Assembly (NCBI GenBank): GCA_033763935.1
Contig: JANRJO010000056.1
Coordinates: 1 to 64,000, forward strand
DNA: 64,000 nt
Source of the DNA: DALYJJ01 sp033763935
GTDB taxonomy: Bacteria > Acidobacteriota > Terriglobia > Bryobacterales > Bryobacteraceae
Reading direction: 5' to 3'
Program-made: the position numbers and the translations under genes
Shown: positions 36,167-44,560 of the stretch, piece by piece
How positions within the stretch are numbered: position 1 is the first letter of the stretch
Layout of the letters: each line of letters opens with the position of its first letter
The notes under the pieces: generated by a model
Seen by the model: only the letters and a program-made list of their open reading frames with translations
Databases searched by the model: none
What the model was told of the DNA's origin: nothing

Positions 36167-37303
36167 TCATGGCTCGGTAACGGGGACCTGAGTGGAGACT
36201 TCGATGCCGAATCCTTCGAGGCCGACGAGCTTGCGGGGATGGTTGGTCAGGAGGCGGATGCGGGTGAGGCCGAGGTCGCGCAGGATCTGGGCGCCGAGGC
36301 CGACCTCATGCTGGAGAAGGCGCTGGCCATCCGGCGTGGCATAGTGCATGAACCCGCGGGTGTGGGAGACGAGCCGGAGGCCACCGCGCTGGTCACGTTC
36401 CTGGCGCAGCCCAGGGCCGGTCTGGTGGAGGTAGACGAGGACGCCACGGCCTTCGGCGGCGATGCGGCGCAGGGATTCCTGGACGAGGCGGCGGCAATCG
36501 CACTCGGTGGATCCGAAGACATCGCCGTAGACGCAGTGGGAGTGCATCCGGACGAGGACCTCGTCACGGCCGGCGACGTCGCCCCTGACGAGGGCGATAT
36601 GCTGCTCGTTATCCACGAGGCTGGAGTACGAAATCGTCTGAAATTCGCCGAAATTGGTGATTAATTTTCCTTGGCCGCGGCGCTCCACGAACCGCTCGTG
36701 GCGCAGGCGGTAGCGGATGAGTTCGGCGACGGAGATCATCCTCAGGCTGTGGAGGCGGCAGAACTCCTCCAGTTGGGGAACGCGGGCCATGCTGCCGTCG
36801 GAGTTCATAATCTCGCAGATAACGCCGCCCGGCCGAAGGCCGGCGAGGCGGGCGAGATCGACGGCGGCCTCGGTCTGCCCGGCGCGGACGAGGACCCCGC
36901 CCTCGCGGGCGCGAAGCGGGAAGACATGGCCGGGACGGGCGAGGTCTTCTGGCCGGGTCTCCTCGCGCATGGCGAGACGAATGGTGAGGGCGCGGTCGGC
37001 GGCTGAGATGCCAGTGGAGACGCCCTGCCGGGCGTCTATAGACTCACAGAAGGCGGTGCCGAAGTTCGACGTATTGTGGGGGGTCATCAAGGGCAGGCGG
37101 AGTTGTTCGCAAAGGGCGGGGGCGAGCGCGAGGCAAACGAGGCCGCGGCCGTGGACGGCCATGAAGTTGACGGCTTCGGCGGTGGTAAGTTCAGCGGCGA
37201 GGGTTAAGTCGCCTTCATTCTCGCGATCCTCGTCGTCGACGACCACCAGCATCCGGCCAGCTCGGAAGTCGTCGAGCGCCTCCTCAATGGAAGCAAAGGG
37301 CAT
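36167..37303 (-). CDS. ribB: 3,4-dihydroxy-2-butanone-4-phosphate synthase with degenerate GTP cyclohydrolase II domain (RibBX-like)
   Basis: A 378-residue protein. The N-terminal RibB domain is intact: MLVVVDDEDRENEGDLTLA, HGRGLVCLALAP, TGISAADRALTI and GHVFPLRAREGGVLVRAGQT. The C-terminal RibA-type domain keeps the zinc cysteines (HSHCVYGD ... TECDC). Where active enzymes have QEGRGIGL and the following NK..AY.LQD segment it reads QTGPGLRQERDQRGGLRL, losing the Glu, Arg and Tyr equivalents of E. coli Glu92, Arg94 and Tyr105. This matches the RibBX class, in which only RibB activity is retained. No FMN riboswitch is seen upstream. Confidence 0.88.
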   Translation of the reverse strand: MPFASIEEALDDFRAGRMLVVVDDEDRENEGDLTLAAELTTAEAVNFMAVHGRGLVCLALAPALCEQLRLPLMTPHNTSNFGTAFCESIDARQGVSTGISAADRALTIRLAMREETRPEDLARPGHVFPLRAREGGVLVRAGQTEAAVDLARLAGLRPGGVICEIMNSDGSMARVPQLEEFCRLHSLRMISVAELIRYRLRHERFVERRGQGKLITNFGEFQTISYSSLVDNEQHIALVRGDVAGRDEVLVRMHSHCVYGDVFGSTECDCRRLVQESLRRIAAEGRGVLVYLHQTGPGLRQERDQRGGLRLVSHTRGFMHYATPDGQRLLQHEVGLGAQILRDLGLTRIRLLTNHPRKLVGLEGFGIEVSTQVPVTEP

Positions 37304-37450
37304 AGGTTCTCCTCAACTATAACGCAGGAGCTAAGACGAATGATTTCGCGGGGAAACGCGCAGAATAGGCTTGCGCGGAGGCCGGTTACCCCGTAGAGTG
37401 TAATTTACGAAAAACCAGGAAGTAGGAAGGCAATTCTTCAGGAAGGCAAC

Positions 37451-37642
37451 GTGTATTTTATGAACACTACAGCAAACTACAAGAATGTGACGCTTGACAG
37501 CGAGTTGTTGAACAGGATCGGAATAGAGGCGGAACGTCAGGGGATGGAGCCGGAGGAGTTCGTGGCGAAGCTGCTGGAGGACTACCTGGAGAGCACGGAA
37601 GCGCTGGCGCCGGCGTTGAGTGCCGCGCAAGGGCGGAACTAG
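37451..37642 (+). CDS. Small ribbon-helix-helix-like protein
   Basis: A 63-residue protein. NVTLDSELLNRIGIEAERQG followed by EPEEFVAKLLEDYLES gives one short strand and two helices, the layout of MetJ/Arc/CopG ribbon-helix-helix proteins, so DNA binding as a dimer is possible. A GTG at 37451 lies 5 nt after AGGAAGG; an ATG three codons later is the alternative. Lone gene, overlapping the end of the convergent kinase gene by 4 bp. No toxin partner is adjacent. Confidence 0.6.
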   Translation: MYFMNTTANYKNVTLDSELLNRIGIEAERQGMEPEEFVAKLLEDYLESTEALAPALSAAQGRN

Positions 37643-40182
37643 GCTCCGGCTACCTTTTCGTTCCATTCGGATTCTGCCCCGGGGGCGACGGTCGGGGGTA
37701 GTTTGAGGGCCGGTGGAGGCAGCCAGCGGTCGAGCAGGGCTGCCAGCTGGTGAAAACTCACGGGTTTGCTGAGGTAGTCATCCATCCCGGCGGCCAGACA
37801 GCGGTCGCGGTCGCTCTTCATCGCGTTGGCGGTGAGGGCGACCACGGGTATCCGAGCATTCAGGCCGGGCCTGGAGCGTAAAAGGGCGGTGGCCTGAAAG
37901 CCGTCCAGCTCCGGCATCTGGCAGTCCATCAGGACGAGGCGATATCGGACGCGGGAGAGGGCATCGAGGGCCTCCACGCCGTTATTGGCAACGTCGACAT
38001 CAATCCCTAGTTTCTTCAAGAGACCGGCGGCCACGCGCTGGTTGACCAGGTTGTCTTCGACGAGGAGGACGGGACCGCGGCCGGCGAGGGGGGAGGGGCC
38101 CGGAGGCGCAGCGGTGTGCCGTTCCAGGAGGACCAGGGAAGCGTGCCCGGTAGGACGGGGATCACTGAGTTCGTGAACGGCGGCGCGAAGTGCTGATTCT
38201 CGCAGGGGCCGGTGCAGGACGCGATCGAATCCGGGGATGACGCCCGGCACCGAACGGGGCGCAAGAAGGATCCGGGAGGCCGCGCGTGCAGCAGCATGGT
38301 CTCCAGCAAGGCGGGCGAAGACGTCCGCCTCACCGGCATCGCGGGCGGAGAAGATAAGTATATGGAATTGCTGGGCCTGATCGCACTCGCTTACGATTGC
38401 GGCGGCGGCCGATAGCGAAGGGGCTTCGCATCTGCCTGCGCCCCACGCCGCCAGCAGCGCGCTGAGAGCAGCGCGCGACGTGGGGTGGGGATCGACGACA
38501 AGCACATTCCGGCCGCCGAGCGAAGGCAGGGCGGCAACGACGGGGACCGGCGACGCGATCACGGGGAGCGTGAACCAGAAGGTGGATCCGCTGCCCGGCA
38601 TGCTCTCGAGTCCGATCTTGCCACCCATTCGTTCCACCAGTTGCCGCGAGATGGCGAGACCCAACCCGCTGCCTCCGTAGCGGCGGCTGGTTGAGCCGTC
38701 GGCCTGGCTGAAAGGAAGGAAGAGACGGGAGCGCACCTCCTCCGGGATGCCGATGCCCGTATCGCGGACGTCGAAGCGGAGTTGTACGTTCTCCTGGAGG
38801 CGGTGGGCGACGGAGACGCGGAGCTCAACGGCGCCCGAGTGAGTGAACTTGATGGCGTTGCCGAGCAAATTGGTGAGGACCTGGCGCAGGCGAAACGAGT
38901 CCGCGCGGACCAGTTCGGGCACATCGGGGTCGACGAGACAGAGGAAGTCGAGTCCCTTGGCCTCGGCGCGGAGGGCCAGGAGTTCGGCCACGTCCTCAAC
39001 GGTACGGCGGATGGGGAACTCGACGATCTCGATGTCGAGGCGGCCGGCTTCGATTCGCGAGAGATCGAGAATGTCGTTGAGGAGGGTGAGCAGGGCGTCG
39101 GCGGAGTCCCGGATGGTAAGGATCTGATCGCGCTGGTCAGCGGAGAGGTCGGATTCGAGCAGCAGGCTGGCCATGCCGATGACGCCGTTCATCGGGGTAC
39201 GGAACTCGTGGCTCACATTGGCGACGAACTCGGACTTGAGGCGAGAAGCCTGGAGGGCGGCATCGCGGGCTTCGCGGAGTTCGAACGACTGGGCTACCAG
39301 CTGGCGGGCCTGTTCTTCGAGACGGAGGCGGGCTTCCTCGAGTTCGCGGGTGTACTGCATGCGGTCGCGCTCGGCGACCTTGCGGTCAGAAATATCGGTG
39401 AGGGTTCCTTCAAAGCAGAGGGCGCGGCCGTGCTCGTCGGTGACAACGCGGGCATTCTCCAGTACGGTGATCAAACGGCCGTCTTTCCGGCGGAGGGTGA
39501 GTTCCTCATTACGAACCTGACCCTCGCGGCGGAGCTTTTCCACGACACGCTCCCGCTCGCCGGGTTGGACGTAGAACGTCTCGGCGACGTTCACTTTCTT
39601 GAGCTCACGTTCCGAATCGAAGCCGAGCATGCGGACGAGGGCGGGGTTGGCGGCAACGATGGCGCCGTCCGCCGAGGTCTGATAGACGCCCTCCAGGACG
39701 TTCTCAAACAGGTCCCGGAAGCGGGACTCAGAGTTGCGGAGGGCGCTCTCCACTTCGCGCCATCGGCGGGCTTCGATGCGGTGCGTGATGGCGAGCAGGA
39801 CGGGGACCACGGCGAGAGCCATGAAGAGGACGAGCAGCCAGACGACCTTGTCCCAGTGGGCGTGGAGCTCCGCCACTTGCTCGCGCTCGATGGAGGACAA
39901 GATCGCGAGGGCGGCGCCGAGGTCGCGCCGGTCGAGGGCGGGGGCGAGGCGGGGCTCGACGGCTCTGAGTTGGGCAAGGGTTTGGGGGTTATCGAGCCGT
40001 TGCAGGAGTTGGAAGTGACCCGCGGTTTCTTGTATGCGGGCACGCAGTCCCGAGGCGGAGGCCAGCAGGGAGGCGCTGAAGTAAATGGACAGCGCCGCCA
40101 GGGGCAGAGTTAGCCATACCCATCGGACGGAGAGGCCGTCCCACCAGGAGGTGCTCCGGTTCTTGCGCCGGATGGGGGTCAT
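37639..40182 (-). CDS. Hybrid sensor histidine kinase with PAS and two receiver domains
   Basis: An 847-residue membrane kinase. Membrane helices lie at ~20-44 and ~113-134 around a short extracytoplasmic part. A PAS domain (~150-265), a coiled-coil linker and HisKA with His325 in FVANVSHEFRTPMNGVIGM follow. HATPase_c has NLLGNAIKFTHSG, DTGIGIPEE and YGGSGLGLAISRQLVERMGG. The first receiver-like domain (~575-690) begins NVLVVDPHPTSR and has Ser where the phospho-Asp should be (HILIFSARD), so it is probably inactive. The second (~720-835) has VLLVEDN and VLMDCQMPELDG with the Asp. No output partner is adjacent. Confidence 0.95.
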   Translation of the reverse strand: MTPIRRKNRSTSWWDGLSVRWVWLTLPLAALSIYFSASLLASASGLRARIQETAGHFQLLQRLDNPQTLAQLRAVEPRLAPALDRRDLGAALAILSSIEREQVAELHAHWDKVVWLLVLFMALAVVPVLLAITHRIEARRWREVESALRNSESRFRDLFENVLEGVYQTSADGAIVAANPALVRMLGFDSERELKKVNVAETFYVQPGERERVVEKLRREGQVRNEELTLRRKDGRLITVLENARVVTDEHGRALCFEGTLTDISDRKVAERDRMQYTRELEEARLRLEEQARQLVAQSFELREARDAALQASRLKSEFVANVSHEFRTPMNGVIGMASLLLESDLSADQRDQILTIRDSADALLTLLNDILDLSRIEAGRLDIEIVEFPIRRTVEDVAELLALRAEAKGLDFLCLVDPDVPELVRADSFRLRQVLTNLLGNAIKFTHSGAVELRVSVAHRLQENVQLRFDVRDTGIGIPEEVRSRLFLPFSQADGSTSRRYGGSGLGLAISRQLVERMGGKIGLESMPGSGSTFWFTLPVIASPVPVVAALPSLGGRNVLVVDPHPTSRAALSALLAAWGAGRCEAPSLSAAAAIVSECDQAQQFHILIFSARDAGEADVFARLAGDHAAARAASRILLAPRSVPGVIPGFDRVLHRPLRESALRAAVHELSDPRPTGHASLVLLERHTAAPPGPSPLAGRGPVLLVEDNLVNQRVAAGLLKKLGIDVDVANNGVEALDALSRVRYRLVLMDCQMPELDGFQATALLRSRPGLNARIPVVALTANAMKSDRDRCLAAGMDDYLSKPVSFHQLAALLDRWLPPPALKLPPTVAPGAESEWNEKVAGA

Positions 40183-40267
40183 GCTGGGGAGTTATCGGCA
40201 GAATCTCGGAGCAGGACTAGGGTTTTGGAGACACCGAGCGGCGGTGCAAGCATAAGCAACAAGCACT

Positions 40268-40281
40268 TTCGAAATTTCGAA
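40268..40281. promoter_or_regulatory. 14-bp perfect palindrome, probable ArsR-type operator
   Basis: TTCGAAATTTCGAA is self-complementary over 14 bp and ends one base before TATACT (40282-40287), a good -10 candidate. The ATG at 40294 is about 7 nt beyond that -10. A dimeric regulator bound here would block RNA polymerase, the usual autorepression arrangement of ArsR-family genes. No clear -35 is visible. Confidence 0.6.
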
Positions 40282-40293
40282 TATACTATCATT

Positions 40294-40629
40294 ATGGAGC
40301 GACAGCTGCGCGAGTTTAAGGCACAGCTCTTTCAAGGTCTGGCGCACCCGACGCGGGTAGCGATCGTGGAATCCTTACGGGACGGTGAGCGGACGGCGGG
40401 GCAGCTTCTCTCGGAGCTCAAGCTGGAGGCGGCGAATGGGTCACAGCACCTGGCAGTGCTGCGCAGCAAGCAGATTGTAGTGAGCCGCAAGGCGGGGAAC
40501 CAGGTCTACTACTCGCTCCGCGACCCTGTGCTGATCGAAGTTCTGGATGTTCTCAAGCGCTATTTCTTCGCCCACCTGGCCGAGGCGGGTGCGATGTTGG
40601 CCCAGATGCGGGCCGAGGTGAAGGAGTGA
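40294..40629 (+). CDS. ArsR-family winged-helix regulator
   Basis: A 111-residue protein. LFQGLAHPTRVAIVESLRDG and a recognition-helix region NGSQHLAVLRSKQIVVSRKA followed by the wing NQVYYSLRDP give the ArsR fold. It has no cysteine and lacks the ELCVCDL metal site, so it is not a classical metal sensor. ATG 40294 is chosen. A TTG further upstream (40225) would run through the palindrome. No Shine-Dalgarno sequence precedes 40294 and the -10 is ~7 nt away, so the mRNA may be leaderless. The stop overlaps the sulP start by 4 bp (GTGA). Confidence 0.88.
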   Translation: MERQLREFKAQLFQGLAHPTRVAIVESLRDGERTAGQLLSELKLEAANGSQHLAVLRSKQIVVSRKAGNQVYYSLRDPVLIEVLDVLKRYFFAHLAEAGAMLAQMRAEVKE

Positions 40630-42329
40630 GGGCGGTTCACGGCTACAGGGCGTGGGAGCCGAAGCTGCTTGAAGCACTAAGGGGTTACACGCGGGAGAGT
40701 CTTCTCTGCGACCTGGTGGCCGGGGTGACGGTGGGACTGGTCGCGCTGCCGCTTGCCATGGCGTTTGGCATTGCGTCGGGGGTGACGCCGGAGGCGGGAA
40801 TCTATACGGCAATCGCCGGCGGCCTGATCGTGTCGCTGCTGGGCGGATCGCGCATTCAAATTGCCGGGCCTACTGGGGCGTTCGTGGTCGTGGTGGCGGG
40901 GATCATCGGGCAGCACGGGTTGTCGGGGCTGCTGATGGTAACGGTGATGGCGGGAGCACTGCTGGTGCTGCTGGCGGTGACCGGGTTGGGGACGGCGGTG
41001 CGGTACATTCCGCGGCCGATCGTGATCGGGTTCACAAACGGTATTGCGCTGCTCATTGCCACGACGCAGGTGAAGGACTTTTTGGGGCTGAAGATGGCCG
41101 AGAATCCGTCCGAGTTTTTTGAGCGGATGGCAGCGGTCGGAAGGGCCCTTCCCACCGTGGACGGCACGGCGATGGGATTAGGCGTGGTCTCACTCGCCTT
41201 GATCCTATTGACACCGCGGCTAGCAGGGCGTGTGCCGGGAACGATTGTGGCGCTGGCGGTGGGAACGGCGGCGGTTGCGGTGTTTCAGCTCCCGGTGGAG
41301 ACGATCGGGTCCCGGTTTGGGGGAATCAGGCAGGGGATACCGCCGCTGGCAATTCCGGAGTTCCGGGCGGACTTGCTGTTGCCGCTGTTGCCGGCGGCGC
41401 TCACGGTGGCGATTCTGGCGGCGATCGAGAGCCTGCTGTCGGCGGTGGTGGCAGACACGATGTCAGGAGACCGTCATAAGCCCAATGTGGAGTTGCTGGC
41501 ACAAGGGCTCGCCAACGTGGCCGCGCCGCTGGTGGGCGGAATTCCGGTGACGGGAGCCATCGCGCGGACGGCGACCAACCACCGGAGCGGGGCGAGGACA
41601 CCAGTGGCGGGCGTAGTACACGCACTGACGCTGCTGGTAGTGGTGCTGCTGTTCGCGCCGGTAGCGAAGTTCATTCCCATGGCCACGCTGGCCGCGGTGC
41701 TGTTCGTGGTGGCGTACAACATGGGCGAGTGGCGGGAGGCGCCGGCGATCCTGCGGCTGGATTGGGCGGAGCGCTCGGTGTGGTTGATTACCTTCGTGCT
41801 GACCGTGGTGGCAGACCTTACGATAGCGGTGGAAGTGGGCATGGCGCTGGCGGCGCTGCTCTACATTCAGCGGATCTCGCAGACGACGACGGTCTCAACG
41901 GTTACCAAGGAGTACATTGCGCGAGGCGTCGCGCATACGCTCCAGCACAAAGATATCCCACCCTACGTTTCCATTCTGCGGATTCACGGGCCATTTCTCT
42001 TCGGCACCACCGATCAGTTGGAGGAAGAGACGGCCGACTTAACGCGCTTCGGAGCGGTGGTGATCCTGCGGCTGCGGAACATGACGGCGATCGACGCGAC
42101 GGGGATACATGCCCTGGAGCGGCTGAGCGACCGCCTAAAGCGCTCCAAGAAGGCGCTGCTGCTGTGTGGGGCGAGGAATCAGCCGTCGCATTTCTTGAAG
42201 CGGGCCGATTTTCGGGCGCACATCGGTGAGGCGAACATTCTGCCGAACGTGGACGCGGCGTTGGAGCGGGCGCGGCAGTTGTATGAAGGATCAAACGTGC
42301 AGGAACTGCGGACAGGAGCATCGGGATGA
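40626..42329 (+). CDS. SulP family anion transporter with STAS domain
   Basis: A 567-residue protein. ALPLAMAFGIASGVTPEAGI, IQIAGPTGAFVVVVAGI and AIESLLSAVVADTMSGDRHK are SulP signatures in a membrane domain of about 12-14 helices (to ~430). A STAS domain (~440-550) has MTAIDATGIHALERL. SulP members carry sulfate, bicarbonate or other anions. The carbonic anhydrase encoded immediately downstream with a 4-bp overlap (ATGA) suggests bicarbonate, as in BicA-type transporters, but this is inferred. It is co-translated with the ArsR-like gene. Confidence 0.94.
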   Translation: MRAVHGYRAWEPKLLEALRGYTRESLLCDLVAGVTVGLVALPLAMAFGIASGVTPEAGIYTAIAGGLIVSLLGGSRIQIAGPTGAFVVVVAGIIGQHGLSGLLMVTVMAGALLVLLAVTGLGTAVRYIPRPIVIGFTNGIALLIATTQVKDFLGLKMAENPSEFFERMAAVGRALPTVDGTAMGLGVVSLALILLTPRLAGRVPGTIVALAVGTAAVAVFQLPVETIGSRFGGIRQGIPPLAIPEFRADLLLPLLPAALTVAILAAIESLLSAVVADTMSGDRHKPNVELLAQGLANVAAPLVGGIPVTGAIARTATNHRSGARTPVAGVVHALTLLVVVLLFAPVAKFIPMATLAAVLFVVAYNMGEWREAPAILRLDWAERSVWLITFVLTVVADLTIAVEVGMALAALLYIQRISQTTTVSTVTKEYIARGVAHTLQHKDIPPYVSILRIHGPFLFGTTDQLEEETADLTRFGAVVILRLRNMTAIDATGIHALERLSDRLKRSKKALLLCGARNQPSHFLKRADFRAHIGEANILPNVDAALERARQLYEGSNVQELRTGASG

Positions 42330-42988
42330 GGCTGTCAAGGCGGGTATTTCTTGGAGTGGGAGCGGCGGCAACGGTGTTGCGCGGCGGCTCAGAAGGGATG
42401 ACGCCGGAGCGCGTGCACGCGGAACTGGCCGCGGGGAACCGGCGTTTCCTGAGCGGACGTGCACTGCACCCGCACGCGACCATGAAGTGGGTGAAGCAGG
42501 CGGCGCGAGAGGGGCAGCACCCGCGGGCGGTCGTGCTTTGCTGTTCGGATTCGCGGGTAGCGCCGGAGATTCTGTTCGACCAGGGCATGGGCGATCTTTT
42601 CGTGGTGCGAGTGGCGGGAAACGTACTGCGGGAGGACGAGGTCGGCTCGATCGAGTATGCCGTGGAGCATCTCCATGTGCCGCTCTGCGTGGTGCTGGGA
42701 CATTCCGCATGCGGGGCGGTGACGGCGGTGGTGCGCGGGGAGCATCTGCCGGTGGAAGTGGATCACCTGGTGTCACCGATTCGAGACGCGTTCGCGAGGG
42801 TAAAGCAGGACGGCCGGGTGAGGTCTCCGGCTGAACTGGTGGATGCGACCGCAAAGGAGCATGCGCGGGCGACGCGCGACGGAGTAGCGAAGGCAAGCGC
42901 GATGCTGTCTGAAGCGGTGAAGGCTAGGCGGCTGCGCGTAGAGGCGGCGCTGTACCACCTGGAGAGCGGGGCGGTGGAGTGGATGTGA
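42326..42988 (+). CDS. Tat-exported beta carbonic anhydrase
   Basis: A 220-residue enzyme interconverting CO2 and bicarbonate. Zinc ligands are Cys73 (CCSDSRV, with Asp75 and Arg77), His126 and Cys129 (LGHSACGAV), the beta-class set. The N-terminus MRLSRRVFLGVGAAATV is a twin-arginine signal, so the enzyme should work in the periplasm, unlike most beta-class enzymes. Overlap with sulP (ATGA) indicates a shared job in supplying or disposing of bicarbonate. Confidence 0.93.
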   Translation: MRLSRRVFLGVGAAATVLRGGSEGMTPERVHAELAAGNRRFLSGRALHPHATMKWVKQAAREGQHPRAVVLCCSDSRVAPEILFDQGMGDLFVVRVAGNVLREDEVGSIEYAVEHLHVPLCVVLGHSACGAVTAVVRGEHLPVEVDHLVSPIRDAFARVKQDGRVRSPAELVDATAKEHARATRDGVAKASAMLSEAVKARRLRVEAALYHLESGAVEWM

Positions 42989-43000
42989 GGCGCCCTGACC

Positions 43001-43915
43001 CTATCCGGCGGCCAAATGACGGAGCTTGTCCGGGTTGCGGACCACGTACAGTGCGCGAATGACGTCGCCCTCGATTTCGAAGGCTGCGGTCTGCACTGGG
43101 CCTTCAGGTCCGCTGATGACGAGTCCGGACATGCCGTTGATCATTACCAGGCGCAGCGTATAGTCTTCACGCCAGCCTTTGCGGGTGGCGCCAACGAGGA
43201 AGCGGGCGGCTCGGTCGGCGCCCTCGATGACGTTCAATGCGGCAGCGAGTTTGCCGCCGCCGTCGCTGACGACGCGCGCATCGGCCGCGAGGAGCCGGGT
43301 GAGGGTGTTGAGATCGCCCGAGCTTGTTGCCTCGATGAAGGCGGATACAAGCTGAGCGTGCTTGGCGTCGACTTCGCCGGGCGGCAAGGCAGGGGCGGCG
43401 ACGCCTCGGGGGCGGGCTGCTCGTACGTGAGCGCGTGCTCGAGCGGCGAGCTGGCGGCACGCGGCCGAGCTGCGGTTGAGCGCGGCGGCGATCTCATCGA
43501 AGGAGAAATCGAACACGTCGTGCAGCAGGAAGGCGGCGCGCTCGAGCGGCGACAGGCGGTCGAGGGTCAGGAGGAGGGCGATGGAGAGATCCTCGGCGAG
43601 TTCGAGACGCGTATCGGGCGCGAGCGACGCTGTGTCCAGCACAGGCTCAGGCAGCCAGGGTCCGACGTATGTTTCACGCCGGGCGCGCGCCGAAGTGAGC
43701 ATATCGAGGCAGATGCGCGTGGTGGTGGTCATGAGAAAGGCCCTGGGCTCGGACACTTCGGTTCGCGCGACGGCATGCCAGCGGAGATACGTTTCCTGGA
43801 CGGCATCCTCGGCGTCGGACAAGGACCCGAGCATGCGGTAGGCGAGCCCGAGCAGCCGGCGGCGGTACGGCTCGAAGCTCGCCTCGGGATCCGGATGGGG
43901 GCGATCGTGGCTCAC
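43001..43915 (-). CDS. ECF41 family RNA polymerase sigma factor
   Basis: A 304-residue sigma factor. Region 2 has LAYRMLGSLSDAEDAVQETY; region 4 has LSPLERAAFLLHDVFDFSFD followed by a helix-turn-helix. A fused C-terminal SnoaL-like domain (~180-304) follows. All three ECF41 signatures are visible: WLPEP in the linker, DGGGK (for DGGGR) in the SnoaL domain and NPDKL near the end. In this group the C-terminal domain replaces an anti-sigma factor. It starts at GTG 43915, overlapping the stop of the CxxC partner gene (GTGA). Confidence 0.95.
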   Translation of the reverse strand: MSHDRPHPDPEASFEPYRRRLLGLAYRMLGSLSDAEDAVQETYLRWHAVARTEVSEPRAFLMTTTTRICLDMLTSARARRETYVGPWLPEPVLDTASLAPDTRLELAEDLSIALLLTLDRLSPLERAAFLLHDVFDFSFDEIAAALNRSSAACRQLAARARAHVRAARPRGVAAPALPPGEVDAKHAQLVSAFIEATSSGDLNTLTRLLAADARVVSDGGGKLAAALNVIEGADRAARFLVGATRKGWREDYTLRLVMINGMSGLVISGPEGPVQTAAFEIEGDVIRALYVVRNPDKLRHLAAG

Positions 43916-44490
43916 CGCCGAGCCACCGCCGCATCCGCTGGTATGGGTGCGCGGCCGTGGTCGAGGGTTACGGGCGCGCCACCGACGACGACGCGCATGC
44001 AGGCCTTGCCATGCCCCAGAGCGTACTTCACCGTGGGATAGATACGCGCGGCGGTGATCGCGAAGGCCAGGCTGACGAGGGCGCTGCGTCCCCAGCGTGT
44101 CAGGATCGCCTCCCGGTAATCGTCGGCCTCGGGATCACGAGCCAAGGTAGCGCGAGTGAACCTCCAAACCAGGGCTATGTCCGGAGGCATGGCATCAGCG
44201 TCGTCGGAGAGCACGGCACGCAAGATCGCGGCGCTCACGCCGGCGCGCTCCGCCATTGTGACGGCGATCTGAGTGCACGGGCCGCAGTCCTCATGGCGCA
44301 CGGCTGTGATGCCGGCCGCGGCCCAGGCGTCGACGGGGATGTCGCGCCGGAACTGGCCCAAGGCAGTAGCCCGGAAGAAGAGCCAAGCGGCGCGGGGACT
44401 CGCATCAGCGATGTCACGCAGGTACGCGGCGTCGTAGTTCCATTCCCGTTCGAAGCGAGCGATTGCTTTGCCAAGTACCCATCTGATCAT
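43912..44490 (-). CDS. Carboxymuconolactone decarboxylase-like/AhpD-like partner of ECF41
   Basis: A 192-residue helical protein with HEDCGPCTQIAVTMAERAGV, the CxxC redox motif of AhpD/carboxymuconolactone-decarboxylase-like proteins. ECF41 sigma factors are typically encoded beside such a carboxymuconolactone decarboxylase/oxidoreductase/epimerase gene. The ATG at 44490 is preceded by GGGAGGA and is better than the more distant in-frame starts up to 44601, which would span the promoter. Probably made under control of the sigma factor encoded next. Confidence 0.88.
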   Translation of the reverse strand: MIRWVLGKAIARFEREWNYDAAYLRDIADASPRAAWLFFRATALGQFRRDIPVDAWAAAGITAVRHEDCGPCTQIAVTMAERAGVSAAILRAVLSDDADAMPPDIALVWRFTRATLARDPEADDYREAILTRWGRSALVSLAFAITAARIYPTVKYALGHGKACMRVVVGGAPVTLDHGRAPIPADAAVARR

Positions 44491-44516
44491 GTCATTCCTC
44501 CCTTTCTCACTAGCGG

Positions 44517-44543
44517 GACGAAACAGCGTTTCGGAATGTGACA
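44517..44543 (-). promoter_or_regulatory. ECF41-type promoter
   Basis: On the minus strand TGTCACA (44543-44537) is followed after exactly 16 nt by CGTC (44520-44517). This is the published ECF41 consensus as I recall it (TGTCACA-N16-CGTC). It lies 27 bp upstream of the CxxC partner gene start at 44490, in the right orientation. Confidence 0.85.
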
Positions 44544-44560
44544 TGACGAAGCCGGCGGGA

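Noticed and set aside
37304..37450. FMN riboswitch upstream of the riboflavin gene
   Set aside because: None of the conserved RFN-element blocks are visible in the 147-bp upstream region on the minus strand.
38782..40113. 443-codon open frame on the plus strand
   Set aside because: It is a shadow of the histidine kinase gene with Glu/Gly-biased composition and no family features.
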